Assembly (NCBI GenBank): GCA_032207245.1
Contig: CM063503.1
Coordinates: 58,708,369-58,772,368 of the forward strand
From: Pardosa pseudoannulata
Taxonomy: Eukaryota; Arthropoda; Arachnida; Araneae; Lycosidae
Direction: 5' to 3'
DNA length: 64,000 nucleotides
The notes beneath the pieces are model-generated. The model searched no databases and was not told where the DNA came from. It worked only from the letters and a program-made list of their open reading frames with translations. Positions within the stretch are counted from its first letter, which is position 1. The number at the start of each line of letters is the position of its first letter. This document shows positions 50,686 to 62,510 of this stretch, in pieces. The position numbers and the translations under genes were made by a program.

Positions 50686-51456
50686 CAGGGCTTCGAACCG
50701 TAATTTTTTTGTTCCGGTTCAACTAAAAAATTAATATCGGTTCAGTTCCGGTTTTCGCTCCGCCAAAAATAACGGTTTTCGGTTCAGTTCCGGTTTTCGC
50801 TCCGCCAAATAACTGCTTTCGTTTCAGTTCCAAATGAATAATTTCATTTTATGTATATTCTTATTTGTACTAAAAATGTAATTCTATCAAAATTTAGAAG
50901 ATTTTATTCTTTTTTAATTGGTACACTATGTGAATTGATACAAACAGCAGGTACGATAAGAGCGGCGAGCATTGGCATTGTTATCCATTATCAAAATCGC
51001 ATTTGACAACTAGGTTCATGATTACCCACATTCGTCGTTTGACTCTCACATCGTGCACTTGGCCTTGCAATAATTATGTAAAAAATATATTATTTATTTA
51101 ACATATGAAAATTTCCTCTAATTATTAATATATCTTCTAACGTGGTTTCACTGAGATTACTTCTGTTGTCTCGGAGAATAAATTTCAAACCTGAAAACGC
51201 TCTTTCAACACTAACTTGTGTAGCTGGAGCTGGCAAAACCACCATTGCAATCTTATACAAGTGCGGATATGTAATTATAAAGTTGACGTTAAATTAGAAA
51301 ATATTGATAAGTTGGTAACAGTAACAAAATGACTGAAAGATATATCGAACCGAAATAACCGATATTTTTTTCGGTTCAGTTCCAGTTTTCGTTCCGACCA
51401 AAATAACGGTTTTTTCCGGTTTTCGGTTTTCGGTTCAGTTCCGGTTCGAAGCCCTG
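50686..51456. mobile_element. hAT transposon, internally deleted
   Basis: Perfect 15-bp ends CAGGGCTTCGAACCG / CGGTTCGAAGCCCTG and a perfect 8-bp target duplication GATTTAAC (50678-50685 and 51457-51464). Subterminal repeats GGTTCAGTTCCGGTTTTCG occur near both ends in opposite sense, the arrangement used for transposase binding in hAT elements. At 771 bp it is a deletion derivative that still holds the end of the transposase gene (51090-51293). Confidence 0.95.
51090..51293 (-). pseudogene. hAT transposase C-terminal fragment
   Basis: A minus-strand frame of 67 codons plus stop, too AT-rich and ATG-poor to be picked as a normal gene. It reads ...TYPHLYKIAMVVLPAPATQ, then VSVERAFSGLKFILRDNRSN and ends ILIIRGNFHMLNK-stop. 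The YP.L..IA...L..PA....ERAFS......R..L motif is the hAT dimerisation domain (Dimer_Tnp_hAT). The zinc finger and DDE catalytic core are missing, so it cannot act alone. No frameshift within the remaining piece. Confidence 0.9.
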
Positions 51457-51464
51457 GATTTAAC

Positions 51465-51824
51465 AGAACACAAATCAAACATATTTTTCACAAGTAGAAA
51501 TTTATCTAAAATTCCCAAGATACTTTATCTCTTATGAGTTTTTAATCTCTCCTATTTGAATCTGCTAAGTATTTGATATTGTGCCTCGAGTACATAGAAC
51601 TTTAATTATTGATAAATGTTTGTTCAATTTTGAGTCGCTGAACTAACAGAAGAGAAACTCTTTCGAGTTATCGAAACTGACTTCAAATTACTTCGGAAAG
51701 ATTATATGATTTAAAATGAAACTGAGAGTAGTCAGCATAATAATGCAAGAATTATGTTTGTATCATACACTAATACAGCTTTTAAGTTTATTTCTAATTT
51801 GTTGTTTTGTTGGTTCAGACATTG
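51465..51824. other. No feature recognised
   Basis: Short AT-rich spacer between the hAT and the piggyBac-like element. Confidence 0.45.
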
Positions 51825-51828
51825 TTAA

Positions 51829-52309
51829 CTTTGACTGCTCATCCCGCGATTTCCACGGGCAACTGAAATGTAGTAAAATTTGCTCATCCCGCGATTTTCG
51901 CGGGAATGTGTTTTTCTTCCTTTACTAAGAAGCACATTCCGACTTTTCACCGTTTAACCAGTAGAATAAATTATATATAGTATTAGATATTTAATTTAGT
52001 AATAAATGGAATTATATGACTAGAACTATATTTATATTAGATAATAGAATTATAGACAGTATGTTATAAATAGAAATTAACTGTATTTCAATTGAAATTT
52101 AGTAAAAAATAATTTTTTATGTGATAACAGCTGAAATTACTTTTTCTGAAAGCTTAGATTCTCATGAGAAATGTCAATATAAAAAAGTATTTTCTAGAAA
52201 ACAAATTAGTATTTCAATTCTCCAATTTATATATATATATATATATAAAAATATATATATATATATATATATATTTACAATATATGTATAATGAATGTAT
52301 GTATGTATG

Positions 52310-52349
<40 letters not shown>

Positions 52350-52369
52350 TATAGTATAATAATTGTATG

Positions 52370-52431
<62 letters not shown>

Positions 52432-52502
52432 CTTAAACTATGCAACAAAAAAAATACGCAATTTTAAAGAGATCTCGGTTTACAAATTGAGCAGTCAGAG
52501 GG
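51829..52502. mobile_element. piggyBac-like element, second copy (opposite orientation)
   Basis: TTAA flanks (51825-51828, 52503-52506). Right end CCCTCTGACTGCTCA in reverse complement is intact; left end has decayed to CTTTGACTGCTCA. The interior is homologous, in reverse complement, to 17903-18752, including CAATTTGTAAACCGAGATCTC and the AT-rich core, but the (TA)n is much shorter here. The left subterminal hairpin is duplicated: CCCGCGATTTCCACGGG, then CCCGCGATTTTCGCGGG, the latter with a perfect 7-bp stem. Confidence 0.87.
52222..52426. repeat. (TA)n and TATG microsatellite blocks
   Basis: Core of the piggyBac-like copy: TA repeats at about 52227-52273, ATGT-type repeats at about 52294-52345, and TA again at 52373-52426. 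Confidence 0.95.
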
Positions 52503-52506
52503 TTAA

Positions 52507-52799
52507 TAATAATAATAACATAGTATCTGATTAAATTTTCCTTTTGTGAAATCAAATTTGCTCTGTATCTCTCGCTCTAAATTCAATTATTTCCTCCTAT
52601 TTGCTGTATAAAATTATTTTAAGTATAAAAATAACGTAAGAACATTCCAAAATACTTTTACTTTAATTTTGGAATTATCGTTTTACATATGCGTGACAGC
52701 TAAATGTAAAAGTGAAGCTGAATGTGTGCAGAGTCAGCAATCGTAGTTTATAAAATATTTAAGGTTCCGACTTGTGATGTAGCTGTTTGTTTCAAAATT
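52507..52799. other. No feature recognised
   Basis: AT-rich spacer. Confidence 0.4.
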
Positions 52800-53342
52800 G
52801 TGAGAAGCCAGAGTTTAATAGTAGGTTCTAGTTGATTCATAATGATCACCTGAGTAAGATAAAAGATTTTATTTTAGCCACTTTCAGTGTGTGTATTCAA
52901 TACTCATTCTTAATGTCTTCAGTACTCATACGTAATTCACTTCCTAATTAGATTAGAAAATGCCTTTATGCAAAAATGTATTCTAATAATAGAAAAAGCT
53001 TTTACGTTAATAACAGAATAAATCGTTCCGTTTCAATATGCCTTCTAGATATTTTTCTAGATGCTTTTAATAAAAAGAAATAAAAAAGAAAGATATTGCA
53101 ATAAAAAGAAAGATGCTCATCAAGGTGGTATCACAACCCTAAATGCAAAATTCGAACATTTTACATCTAATCTATTTTGAGAAGCCATACTTTTAATAGT
53201 AGGTTCCAGTTGCTTCATAATGATCATCTGAGTAAAATAAAAGATTTTGTTCTCGCCACTTTCTGTGTGTGTCTTTAATACTCATTCTTAATTAATAGCT
53301 TTTGTTCAACACATACATACTTATATGCATACACATACATAC

Positions 53343-53545
<203 letters not shown>

Positions 53546-53990
53546 TACGTAAATACCTGCATACACACTCATCACACATGCATGTGAGTAGGAAGTGTGT
53601 GAAATGAAACATTCTAATTATATTAGAAAACGTCTTTATGCAAAAGTGTATTCTAATAATAGAACAAGGGTTCACGTTAATAACAGAATAAATCATTCCG
53701 TTTCAATATGCCTTCTAGATATTTTTCTAGATGCTTTTAATAAAAAAAAATAAAAAAAAAATATGTTGCACTAAAAAGAAAGATGCCCATCAAGGCGGTA
53801 TCACAACCCTAAATACAAAATTCGAACACTTTACAGCTAATCATTTTTGAGAAGCCATACTTTTAATAGTAGGTTCTAGTTGCTTCATAATGATCATCTG
53901 AGTAAAATAAAAGATTTTGTTCTCGCCACTTTCTGTGTGTGTCTTTAATACTCATTCTTAATTAATAGCTTGTGTTCAACACATACATAC

Positions 53991-54232
<242 letters not shown>

Positions 54233-54665
54233 GTACATACGTAAATACCTGCATACAGACTCATCACACATGCATGTGAGTAGGAAGTGTGTGAAGCGAA
54301 ACTTTCTAATTATATTAGAAAACGTCTTTATGCAAAAATGTATTCCAATAATAGAATAGGGGTTCACGTTAATAACAGAACAAATCTTTCCGTTTCAATA
54401 TGATTTCTAGATATTATTCTAGATGCTTTCAATAAAAAGAAAGATGCCCATCAAGGTGGTATCACAACCCTAAATACAAAATTCGAACACTTTACAGCTA
54501 ATCATTTTTGAGAAGCCATACTTTTAATAGTAGGTTCTAGTTACTTCATAATGATTATCTGAGTAAAATAAAAGATTTTGTTCTCGCCACTTTCTGTGTT
54601 TTTCTTCAATACTCATTCTTAACGAATTAATAGCTTGTGTTCAACAAATACATACACATACATAC

Positions 54666-54897
<232 letters not shown>

Positions 54898-54975
54898 TTA
54901 AATATCTGCATACACACTTATAACATATGCATGTGAGTAGGAAGTATGTGAAGCGAAACTTACTAATTATATTAG

Positions 54976-55953
54976 AAAACGTCTTTATGCCAAAATGTAA
55001 TACAATAAGGGTTCACATTAACAATAGACCTGTTTCAATATGCTTTCTAGATATTTCTCTAGATGCTCTCACTCAAAATACATTTCTCTTAAACCTGTAA
55101 TAAAATTGTCCTCTCTTTATCAAATTTTGTTTCATGTATAGTGCATAGCTTATAATTTCTAGATGTTGTTTACTTTCTAGATTTTTTCTAAATTCTTTTA
55201 CTTAAAATACATTTTTCTCAAACCTGTAATAAAATTGTCTTCAGTTTAACAAAATTAATTTAATTTCATGTACAGTTCATGTCTTATAATTTTTAGTAAA
55301 ATGCTGAAATTTGAATAAAACATTCAGCTGCATGAATCAGCGGGTCACCTTGGAGTAAAAAAATGAAATGCATTCAATAGGAGTGTATAAAAAAATAAAA
55401 TAGGAATTAAAACTGGTCATAATGTATTTAATTTTATCATTTTAAAATGTATTGTTTTAACAATACTAGAAATAATAAAAAGTCAACTTTAACATTTAAC
55501 ATTTAACTGCAACTTTTAAATTAACATTTCTAAACTTTTCAACTGATACCATAAATTAGGAAGATGGTCTAATAAGTATTCATTTAATAAAAAAAAATCT
55601 TAAACAACATCGTGATTAATATTTGAGTCACTCAGAAAACAATAGGGTTAAATAAATTTATTATAAAGCCTTAAATAATACTTCCTTAGTTTATTCGTTG
55701 AATCGATAATAGTTATGATTGTTTTCTGTAAAAAATTTTAAAAAACCAAAAGTTTAAAAATTAATATATTAAAAACATTATTTTTCTAAATTTTTCTCTC
55801 AGGTTTAACCGCATTGGCTTTTGAGAGACTGATTTATTGCTCTAAAATTTCTAGTTCATAATATAAATTAGGTATCTAAGAGTAATAAATATTCATTTAA
55901 TAAAAAAAAATTAGTAATTAATAGTTTAAATTCTCTAATTTTCTCAATTTTTT
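54976..55953. other. AT-rich DNA with diverged local repeats, no gene
   Basis: Text near 55790-55870 (TTTCTCTCAGGTTTAACCGC...GACTGATTTATTGCTCTAA) is a diverged copy of 55944-56030. Confidence 0.5.
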
Positions 55954-56003
55954 CTTCTGGATTTTACCCCATTGCCAGAAGGCAATGGGGTAAAATCCAG
56001 AAG
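55954..56003. repeat. Perfect 23-bp hairpin with a 4-nt loop
   Basis: Left arm 55954-55976 (CTTCTGGATTTTACCCC...), loop AGAA at 55977-55980, right arm 55981-56003, the exact reverse complement. The diverged relative near 55800 has only the first arm, so the palindrome arose by local inverted duplication rather than as an old element. Confidence 0.97.
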
Positions 56004-57300
56004 TGACTGATTTATTACTCTAATTTTTCTACTTTATAATATAATATGGATGTTAAGGATAAGCATCCATTTAATAAAAAAACTTAAACTACAACTTCTT
56101 TCTTGATATTTATTATTCTATATTTTTTTAATTTATAACAAAAATTAGCAAAATTTAATTAGTAATTTAAACTGTGGTTATTAAAGTTTTATATTGGGTT
56201 TAAGCTTAATAAGTATTCGTATATTATAATAACAAGATGGTATTGGCCAACATAAACAAAGGAGAAACGCGGGTGTTTGCACATGAGTAAAGCAATGAAT
56301 TTCAGTGAAATGCACCGATGTAACTTAAAAAAATAACATGCGTGAAAATTAATGTTTATATAAATACCATGATGTAAAATACAATCTTGCACACTTCGGA
56401 ATTCATAGCATGGTTTAAATAGTATTTTTAAATATAAAATGTTAGATAATTTCTTATGAATTTAGTCTAGTTGTAAAATTTATTCATTTTTAATAAATTA
56501 AACACATGAAATTGCCTATATCTTCCACAGAGTCAGATAATACGTGATAAAAATTCTAAAACTTTTGATAAGGGTTAAATATATTAGAGATAAAATGTCT
56601 TTCAAATTCATCTTTTCAAAGCATTTAGAAACGTCAAATAATGCATACACGTAACGTCAAATAATATGTACATGCCCATATTTGTATATACATGTATTTA
56701 TAAATGTATATGCATATATTTATATATGTGTGTGTATGCATACAAAAGTTAAGTAGATGAATAAAAAAAATAGAACACTTTTTATTAAAAAGTTGTTCAA
56801 TTATTTAATTATTTTTAAAATAATATAGATATTTGCAAGGCATATATATAATTGCAATATATATAGTTGTAAGACCTGTACAATTAATGGTAATGCTACA
56901 GATGGAATTAATAACATTAATGATAAGTAAAAGCTATATGAAGTGAGAGATAATCATTTAGATGTATTTCGTAGTTATAAATCTTATATGCTATTTGTAT
57001 TCAGCATTCCTGTGTATATTTAGGTATTTATATTTACCTTAGAATATTTTCTTTAGAATTCTCTGGATTAAATGGTGATATAGACTATATTTACTAAATA
57101 TAAAATAAATTTACCCAAGAATGTAAATTATTGGTACAAAGGTTGTTTTATAAAGTTTGTAAGAAGAAGATTACCAAAATTTAATTATAAGAGTCGAGTA
57201 TAAGATGAGATTTAATAACAAGAATTTAATAATAAAGAAATGTAAACAAATGTTTACACTTATGCCATGTGTCTAACAAACAGGCTATATTAATAGATAT
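56004..57300. other. No feature recognised
   Basis: AT-rich. Short TATG/TGTG-type stretches near 56680-56740. The ORF at 56189-56392 (minus) has no recognisable domain. Confidence 0.45.
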
Positions 57301-57309
57301 ATAACAGTT

Positions 57310-58105
57310 TCTCAATCTTTATATGATTTTGTTTCTTAACATTGATATGCAGTGCCTAATTATAAGCTATACAGTATCATTTTTAAGGTAAATAACAGTG
57401 GGAGATCTCGTGTATAATTATATGTAACACAACTTAATCAACTTTTGCATAAAGCATGAAAATAAATTAGAAGTTTAAAAAAATGAAAAGAAATCTAGAA
57501 AAAATATTTCACTTAACAAAAACTTGGAAAAAGAGGCTCTAAACCTATAACTTTTAAAGAATCATTCAAATTTTTTGTTGTAATTATCGTGCAATTATTT
57601 TAAGAAATAAATAAATATCGTAATTAAAAATAGCTCTGAAATATATTATAAGCTTTTATAAAATGAAAAGTATACATAAATAGGGCAATGTATGATATAT
57701 TAATAGACAAACAGCTAGAGTTGGATACAACGAGGGAGAATATGCAAGAAGTTTGTGTTTCTGCAAATATTTGTGTCTCTTAATATAATGATAGCTTATA
57801 ACACAGTGTTATTTTTAAAGCCCTTAAGGGTTTGAAATTGTCTATATAATTAATAATGAATAGTTTCATTGACTTTCGCAATAACCAAAAGAAAATAAAT
57901 TATTATTTTAAAAAAGGTAAAAAATCCAGTTCAATCTAAAACTTTAAAAATAACTGTCTACATATTCTAAAATACTGCAAAAGACTTTTAGCATAATCAT
58001 AAAATTAATTGAACAAAGAAACCATAAGTATCTTAGTTTCAAACTACTTTGAAATATATTAACCTCTTATGTTTACAAACTGGATATTATAAATTCTTAT
58101 AAACT

Positions 58106-58152
<47 letters not shown>

Positions 58153-58329
58153 ACATACATATATAATAACAAAGAGAAAAAGTGTTTGAGATTACAGGAA
58201 GAATGTGCATGAAATTTGTATTCCTGTATCTGTTTGTGTCTTTTAATATTATTAGGCAGTGTAAGATTATAAAACATACTATTATTTTTCAGGTAAATGA
58301 AGGAAAATGCTTTCAATGTCTACATACAT

Positions 58330-58371
<42 letters not shown>

Positions 58372-58820
58372 GATAATATATGATATAATAACAAAGAGAA
58401 AAAGTGTTTGAGATTACAGGAAGAATGTGCATGAAATTTGTATTCATGTATCTGTTTGTGTCTTTTAATATTAATAGGCAGTGTAAGATTATAAACCACA
58501 CAGTGTTATTTTTCAGGTAAATAAGGGAAAAGGTTTTCAATGTCTAAATGTGGCCCAATTTAATCGTCTTTTTCATAAGCCATGAAAATAAATTTGAAGC
58601 TGAATTAAAGGTTAAAAATACAGTACAGTTCTTACAAAATGTACTTCTATTACCACAAAGCTTGGAAGATATAGTTTGTATCTATAGATACTAAAATATC
58701 TCTCAACATTTTTATGATTATCATGCAAGTCATTTCATAAAAAAGCCATAAATGACTTAATCATTTCAAGCACTTCTGAAATACATTGTAAATGTTTATA
58801 AAGGGAAAATATAGCTATTT
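57310..58820. repeat. Nested duplications
   Basis: ATAACAAAGAGAAAAAGTGT starts near 58166 and 58388, a direct pair 222 bp apart that is nearly identical through TTTCAGGTAAAT. A diverged older unit is visible at 57320-57680 (GTGCCTAATTATAAGCTATAC...GCATGAAAATAAATTAGAAG) matching 58470-58810 (CAGTGTAAGATTATAAACCAC...CCATGAAAATAAATTTGAAG). (TA)n tracts lie at 58110-58147 and 58338-58369, at the same place in each 222-bp unit. Non-coding. Confidence 0.8.
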
Positions 58821-58848
58821 GAAAAAAAATTCTTCAGTTGGAACTCAC

Positions 58849-58928
58849 CTCCTTGACCACTGGAAATATATGACTGCGATGCCAGCAAACACCGCGCTCA
58901 ATATCACAGCTATCGACCGGTTCTCCAT
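58849..58928 (-). CDS. Candidate alternative first exon encoding a membrane-anchor N-terminus
   Basis: On the minus strand an ATG at 58928-58926, the first after an in-frame TGA (58964-58962), opens 26 codons plus two bases, ending AGGAG/GTGAGT (donor from 58848), a strong splice site. The peptide starts MENRSIAVIL. Residues about 6-22 are a 17-residue hydrophobic helix and are followed by W-S-R, with a further R if spliced to AK. Together with R4 this looks like a signal anchor, of the type seen on outer-mitochondrial-membrane or ER proteins. The phase-2 end would join exactly to the 25-nt open leader at 4110-4086 and read into arginine kinase, 54.7 kb downstream. No other same-strand exon was found in the window. 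It could instead be the first exon of an unrelated gene nested in or overlapping this interval. Confidence 0.5.
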
Positions 58929-59110
58929 TGGACTAAGGACTTTCTTTTTATACCGATAAATTCACTATCTTTTATTGGAGAAATATCACACTTAATAGAC
59001 TAATTCTCCACTCGGATATCTTTACGGCTGCAAACAAGAGACGGCGAGACGAGCTTTGCCAAGATCAAAGTCAGATCATCAAAGGTCTAGAGATAGGGCG
59101 TTGTAGGCAA
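58929..59110 (-). promoter_or_regulatory. Likely 5' UTR/promoter zone of the 58849-58928 exon
   Basis: Becomes less AT-rich away from the ATG (CGGCGAGACGAGC near 59042-59054). A TATAAAAAG lies at 58952-58944, too close to the ATG to serve it with a normal leader. I found no confident TATA plus initiator pair. Confidence 0.3.
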
Positions 59111-59329
59111 GATTCTAAATCTAGCTCCAGACAATCTGGTAGATTGTTCTTTTTTTGTTTACTTTCATTCACTTAATTTCATTCATAAAAATAAGTGTAG
59201 AAATGCATTAAAAATATTTTTGGAATTTTTCAACTTTAACTTGATAAATTTATACTCTCCGATCATTCTCAAGATTATAAAAATTTTGTAACAATCACCT
59301 ATTTATACTTTGAGGGACTCTAACAGGTA

Positions 59330-59770
59330 GTGGGGATATCGTACTCATTAATAGAACAAACAAACGAATGTAAGGTTAAAAATATACACAACACGTGCGG
59401 TGCCGGTGTCGAAACGAAAACTGCCGTTCCGTTTGTAGCGCATATTCCCATCGATCGAAGGGTTTTCTACGTGCCGTGCGAGCCTATTCTAGGGAGATTT
59501 CACCAAATAATTCCGCAATCCACCTTCCGAGAGACAGCTTAGGGTTGTCCAGGTGTCAGAATGGTAAAAGAAAATGCCTGGGACTTACCCTTTGATGATA
59601 CAGGCGAGGTACCAGAGGGAGAGCATGGCTGGAGAGAGTAGCTTCCGTCTGTCAGAGAAGACGCGGGGAAGGTCAGGCGCGGAGCATCATGGAACTGACT
59701 CTGGCAGGCACACCCTCTCGCAGTCACATTTCTCTCGCACTTCTACTTGTTCGGCGGAGAAACTCACCGA
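59330..59770 (-). promoter_or_regulatory. GC-rich, CpG-containing promoter-like zone
   Basis: About 440 bp with many CpGs (GTGCGGTGCCGGTGTCG, CGCGGGGAAGGTCAGGCGCG) in a genome that is otherwise very AT-rich. It surrounds the candidate exon at 59589-59626. A TCAGTT initiator-like motif lies on the minus strand near 59697-59692. An acceptor-like TTCTCTGACAG at about 59664-59654 suggests the 5' UTR may itself be spliced. Confidence 0.4.
59589..59626 (-). CDS. Candidate alternative first exon encoding a short hydrophobic N-terminus
   Basis: The minus strand has an ATG at 59626-59624, with G at position -3 and an in-frame TGA 20 codons upstream (59689-59687). It opens 12 codons, MLSLWYLACIIK, plus two bases (GG), then GTAAGT (donor from 59588). 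The peptide is strongly hydrophobic from its second residue, as in a signal peptide or very short anchor. Like 58849-58928 it ends in phase 2 and would continue [13 protein letters not shown] into arginine kinase. The two exons lie 660 bp apart and are most simply read as alternative starts of one gene. A short ORF of this size could also arise by chance, so RNA evidence decides. Confidence 0.42.
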
Positions 59771-59849
59771 CCACTCAACACACAAAGATACGTACGTATG
59801 CGTATGCAAGAGCTCATTAATACTGCAGATGGAGATTTATACATGCATG

Positions 59850-59865
59850 TGTGTATATATATGTA

Positions 59866-59950
<85 letters not shown>

Positions 59951-60165
59951 CATTTCTTTTCTATTCAGAGTATAGAAAAAAAAAGATCTGAGGGCTTGCA
60001 GGGTAGTACCAAGTATATATAATTTTGTAAGTTTGTTTCTATGATATATGCGTAGAATATTTGTATATATTTATGCACATGTGCATGTGCACACATATAC
60101 ATATATATCTATATGTTTAATATATGTACATATACACACACACATATATATATATGTGTGTGAGA
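59850..60165. repeat. (TA)n and mixed TATG/CACA microsatellites
   Basis: TA repeats at about 59874-59948 with an AATATATAATA break, then TGTGCA, TATACA and CACACA-type runs at about 60074-60163. Confidence 0.93.
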
Positions 60166-62009
60166 TATGTATATAAACAAATAATCCTTTTAATTTCTTT
60201 GTACAAAGTAAAGAAAGTAATGCATTCACGATAAAATCCAGGGTCCAAATATCAACAAAAATATTTATTTGGGTCATGACTGACTTGATTTTAAACATTT
60301 TAAGCGTTACATTTGTATATAACGCTTAACACTTACAAAAACACTTTAGTTCTAAAGCTTTAAATTCTCATTTTGACCATTCCTTCAACAGACTATGACT
60401 AGCTAACTCTTGAAGCCTGTATGTACGTACGCATGTACACGTATGTGTCTCGCACAGCTCAAAAACGATTTGACGTAGAAAGTCAGTTATTTTTTTTATT
60501 TAGGACTAATATAATGCTTAAATACCCTTTTGATTTCAATTTGAACTTTACATAACGAAATTTTCCATACAATGAATATAAGTTATGAAGGCATAACCAA
60601 AAAATTATTCGCAGTAAAATGTTGAAATATTTCATTTTCGACCATAATAACATCTAGTTAAGACCTTGTTTTCAGAACCTCCACTTTTAACTGCAATCTT
60701 CACTCTATAAAATCGAAAAATTTCAGTATAACATATAAAAAAGCTGTGGACATAACTCAAAAACATGTCATCAAATGTCGCTGTTAAAATTTTTAGTCTC
60801 CAGTTTTTCTTTACTGCCATGTTTCATAAAGGTATTTTTTAATTTTATTTTACACTTAATATATTTTCATTACAGCAAATACATGTCAAGAATGATTCAG
60901 TGACCAAATTTGAAAACTAGTTCCAATCACATGTGTCATATATCAAAGTGTTTCTAAAAGTTCACTGGTTACAAACATACGATTTTTTAAATTTTCTAAT
61001 GAGTAAAATAAATAAGAATTTGCACTAAATCCGATTGAATTTGTATTGAATAATCCACATTTCCAGATGATGATTTAACAATACTAATTTAGCCACACTT
61101 GTGCCCTCTTTTGCTGATTGTCATTTCATATTCACACAAATCCTGTTTTTTGAGATGCTGAAGAAAGTATACACCAAAGCAAAAATATTATTTGCTATTA
61201 AATGGTTTTAATTCATCAATTTGATGTCACACCCGTAACATAAAAGATAAATAAGTTTACTTTTAGAAAAAACTATTGAGCCTAGCAACTTGAACTTTTG
61301 GATTCACTCTATAAAAGATGTTCTCAAACATATCTAATAGCTATATTTCATAAATGGATAATTTTAATATGTTAATTAGCGTTGCGATTGTGACACTTCA
61401 TCTATGTGATAACAATTCTATTAATCCTGTATAACAACTTGTTGTTTTCGATTTACTGGTTAAAACTTGTTCTCAGACGTATGGTTCGATGGTTAAATTT
61501 AATAATTAAATATTTTATATTGTGTTAATTACTGTAAAAATTGTGGCACTGAATACATAAACCTCCTTGTTAGATCTCAGCAATTAATTACTTTTATTTT
61601 CAAGTACTACTGAAAACAGGGTTTTGTTATGCAAGTTTAAATTTGTGAAAGATTTAAATTATTTATTTTGATTTCTTTTATATAAAGACTTACTAATAGC
61701 ATTAATTCTGTTATTAAGGTCATGGAAATATCTAAAACTAGAGTAGCGAAACTGTTGTAATGTACATACAACCAATACACCAGTGTTCGTTACAAGGGGG
61801 AAACACAGAATGAATATAATACTTTATATAGATTCAGACATTTCTTCTATACATTTATTTACAAAAATATCCTTGGTTATAATGATCAATCATTTATATC
61901 TTCTATTTACAGAATAATTATCCCACATCACTTTATAAGGAATTATTATTATTAACAGAGGCCTAAGTCAAATGACTGTAAATATTATTTATAAATTACC
62001 TCCATTAAA
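60166..62009. other. AT-rich DNA, no feature recognised
   Basis: No exon with splice sites, tandem unit or terminal repeat stands out. The palindromic TGTACGTACGCATGTACA-like text near 60421-60440 is a small microsatellite. Confidence 0.45.
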
Positions 62010-62510
62010 GTCACAGGGGAGCAGGCAGGGGCTTTCCTCAAGGGCATACGGGACGAGTTGGTGATGGTGAGCGGGGCGGTGTCGGTCCGGGCGCGCTGGT
62101 GCTAGTGGATCCTTGTCCCACTTCTCTCGACTGCCCACTTCTTCCAACTCAACGCTCTCACTGCATTTCCAAAAACCTCACCTCAGGTCCCAACGCCCCC
62201 CTTTCTTTTTTCTTATCCAATCCCTACTCTTAGGGAAATTTTTCCACAACAAATGCCCTTCGGGAGTGCAAATGGGCTCATTAAAGTAGCCCCTTTTTGT
62301 TCAAGTTGACATTACATTTTAGCCCCTGCTCCCATAATTCACGCTTACAGTTCTGTGCGAGCTTGACCGTTATGCTGCCATTCCGTGAAGTATCCTCTCT
62401 GCAGGGGTCCCTAAACTTGACGTAAATAATTGGGGTCTTAAATTCGTCAAGGAAAATCCTCCCACGGCTATGCATGCACGTGCAAATCACCGTAAGAAAG
62501 TACCTCGGTA
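62010..62510. other. GC-rich island, possible promoter/first exon
   Basis: About 500 bp with a strong CpG cluster (GCGGGGCGGTGTCGG, CCGGGCGCGC near 62077-62100). On the minus strand a frame with ATG near 62054 reads MPLRKAPACSPVTLME and meets a donor GAG/GTAATT at about 62001; another frame is open without an ATG. On the plus strand a good acceptor (long pyrimidine run ending CTCTTAG at about 62232) is followed by 18 open codons to a TAG. Evidence for either strand is thin. It may be a further alternative promoter of the same minus-strand gene, or a separate gene's start. Confidence 0.3.

Noticed and set aside
51275..51478. 67-codon minus ORF at the hAT right end
   Set aside because: It is a translation of the terminal repeats in the wrong frame; the transposase remnant is at 51090-51293.
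58944..58952. TATAAAAAG as promoter of the anchor exon
   Set aside because: It is only about 16-24 bp before the ATG, so transcription would begin at or past the start codon.
59574..59915. 113-codon plus-strand ORF
   Set aside because: It crosses the GC-rich promoter-like zone and ends in a (TA)n; no domain, and the opposite strand has the better splice-flanked ORF.
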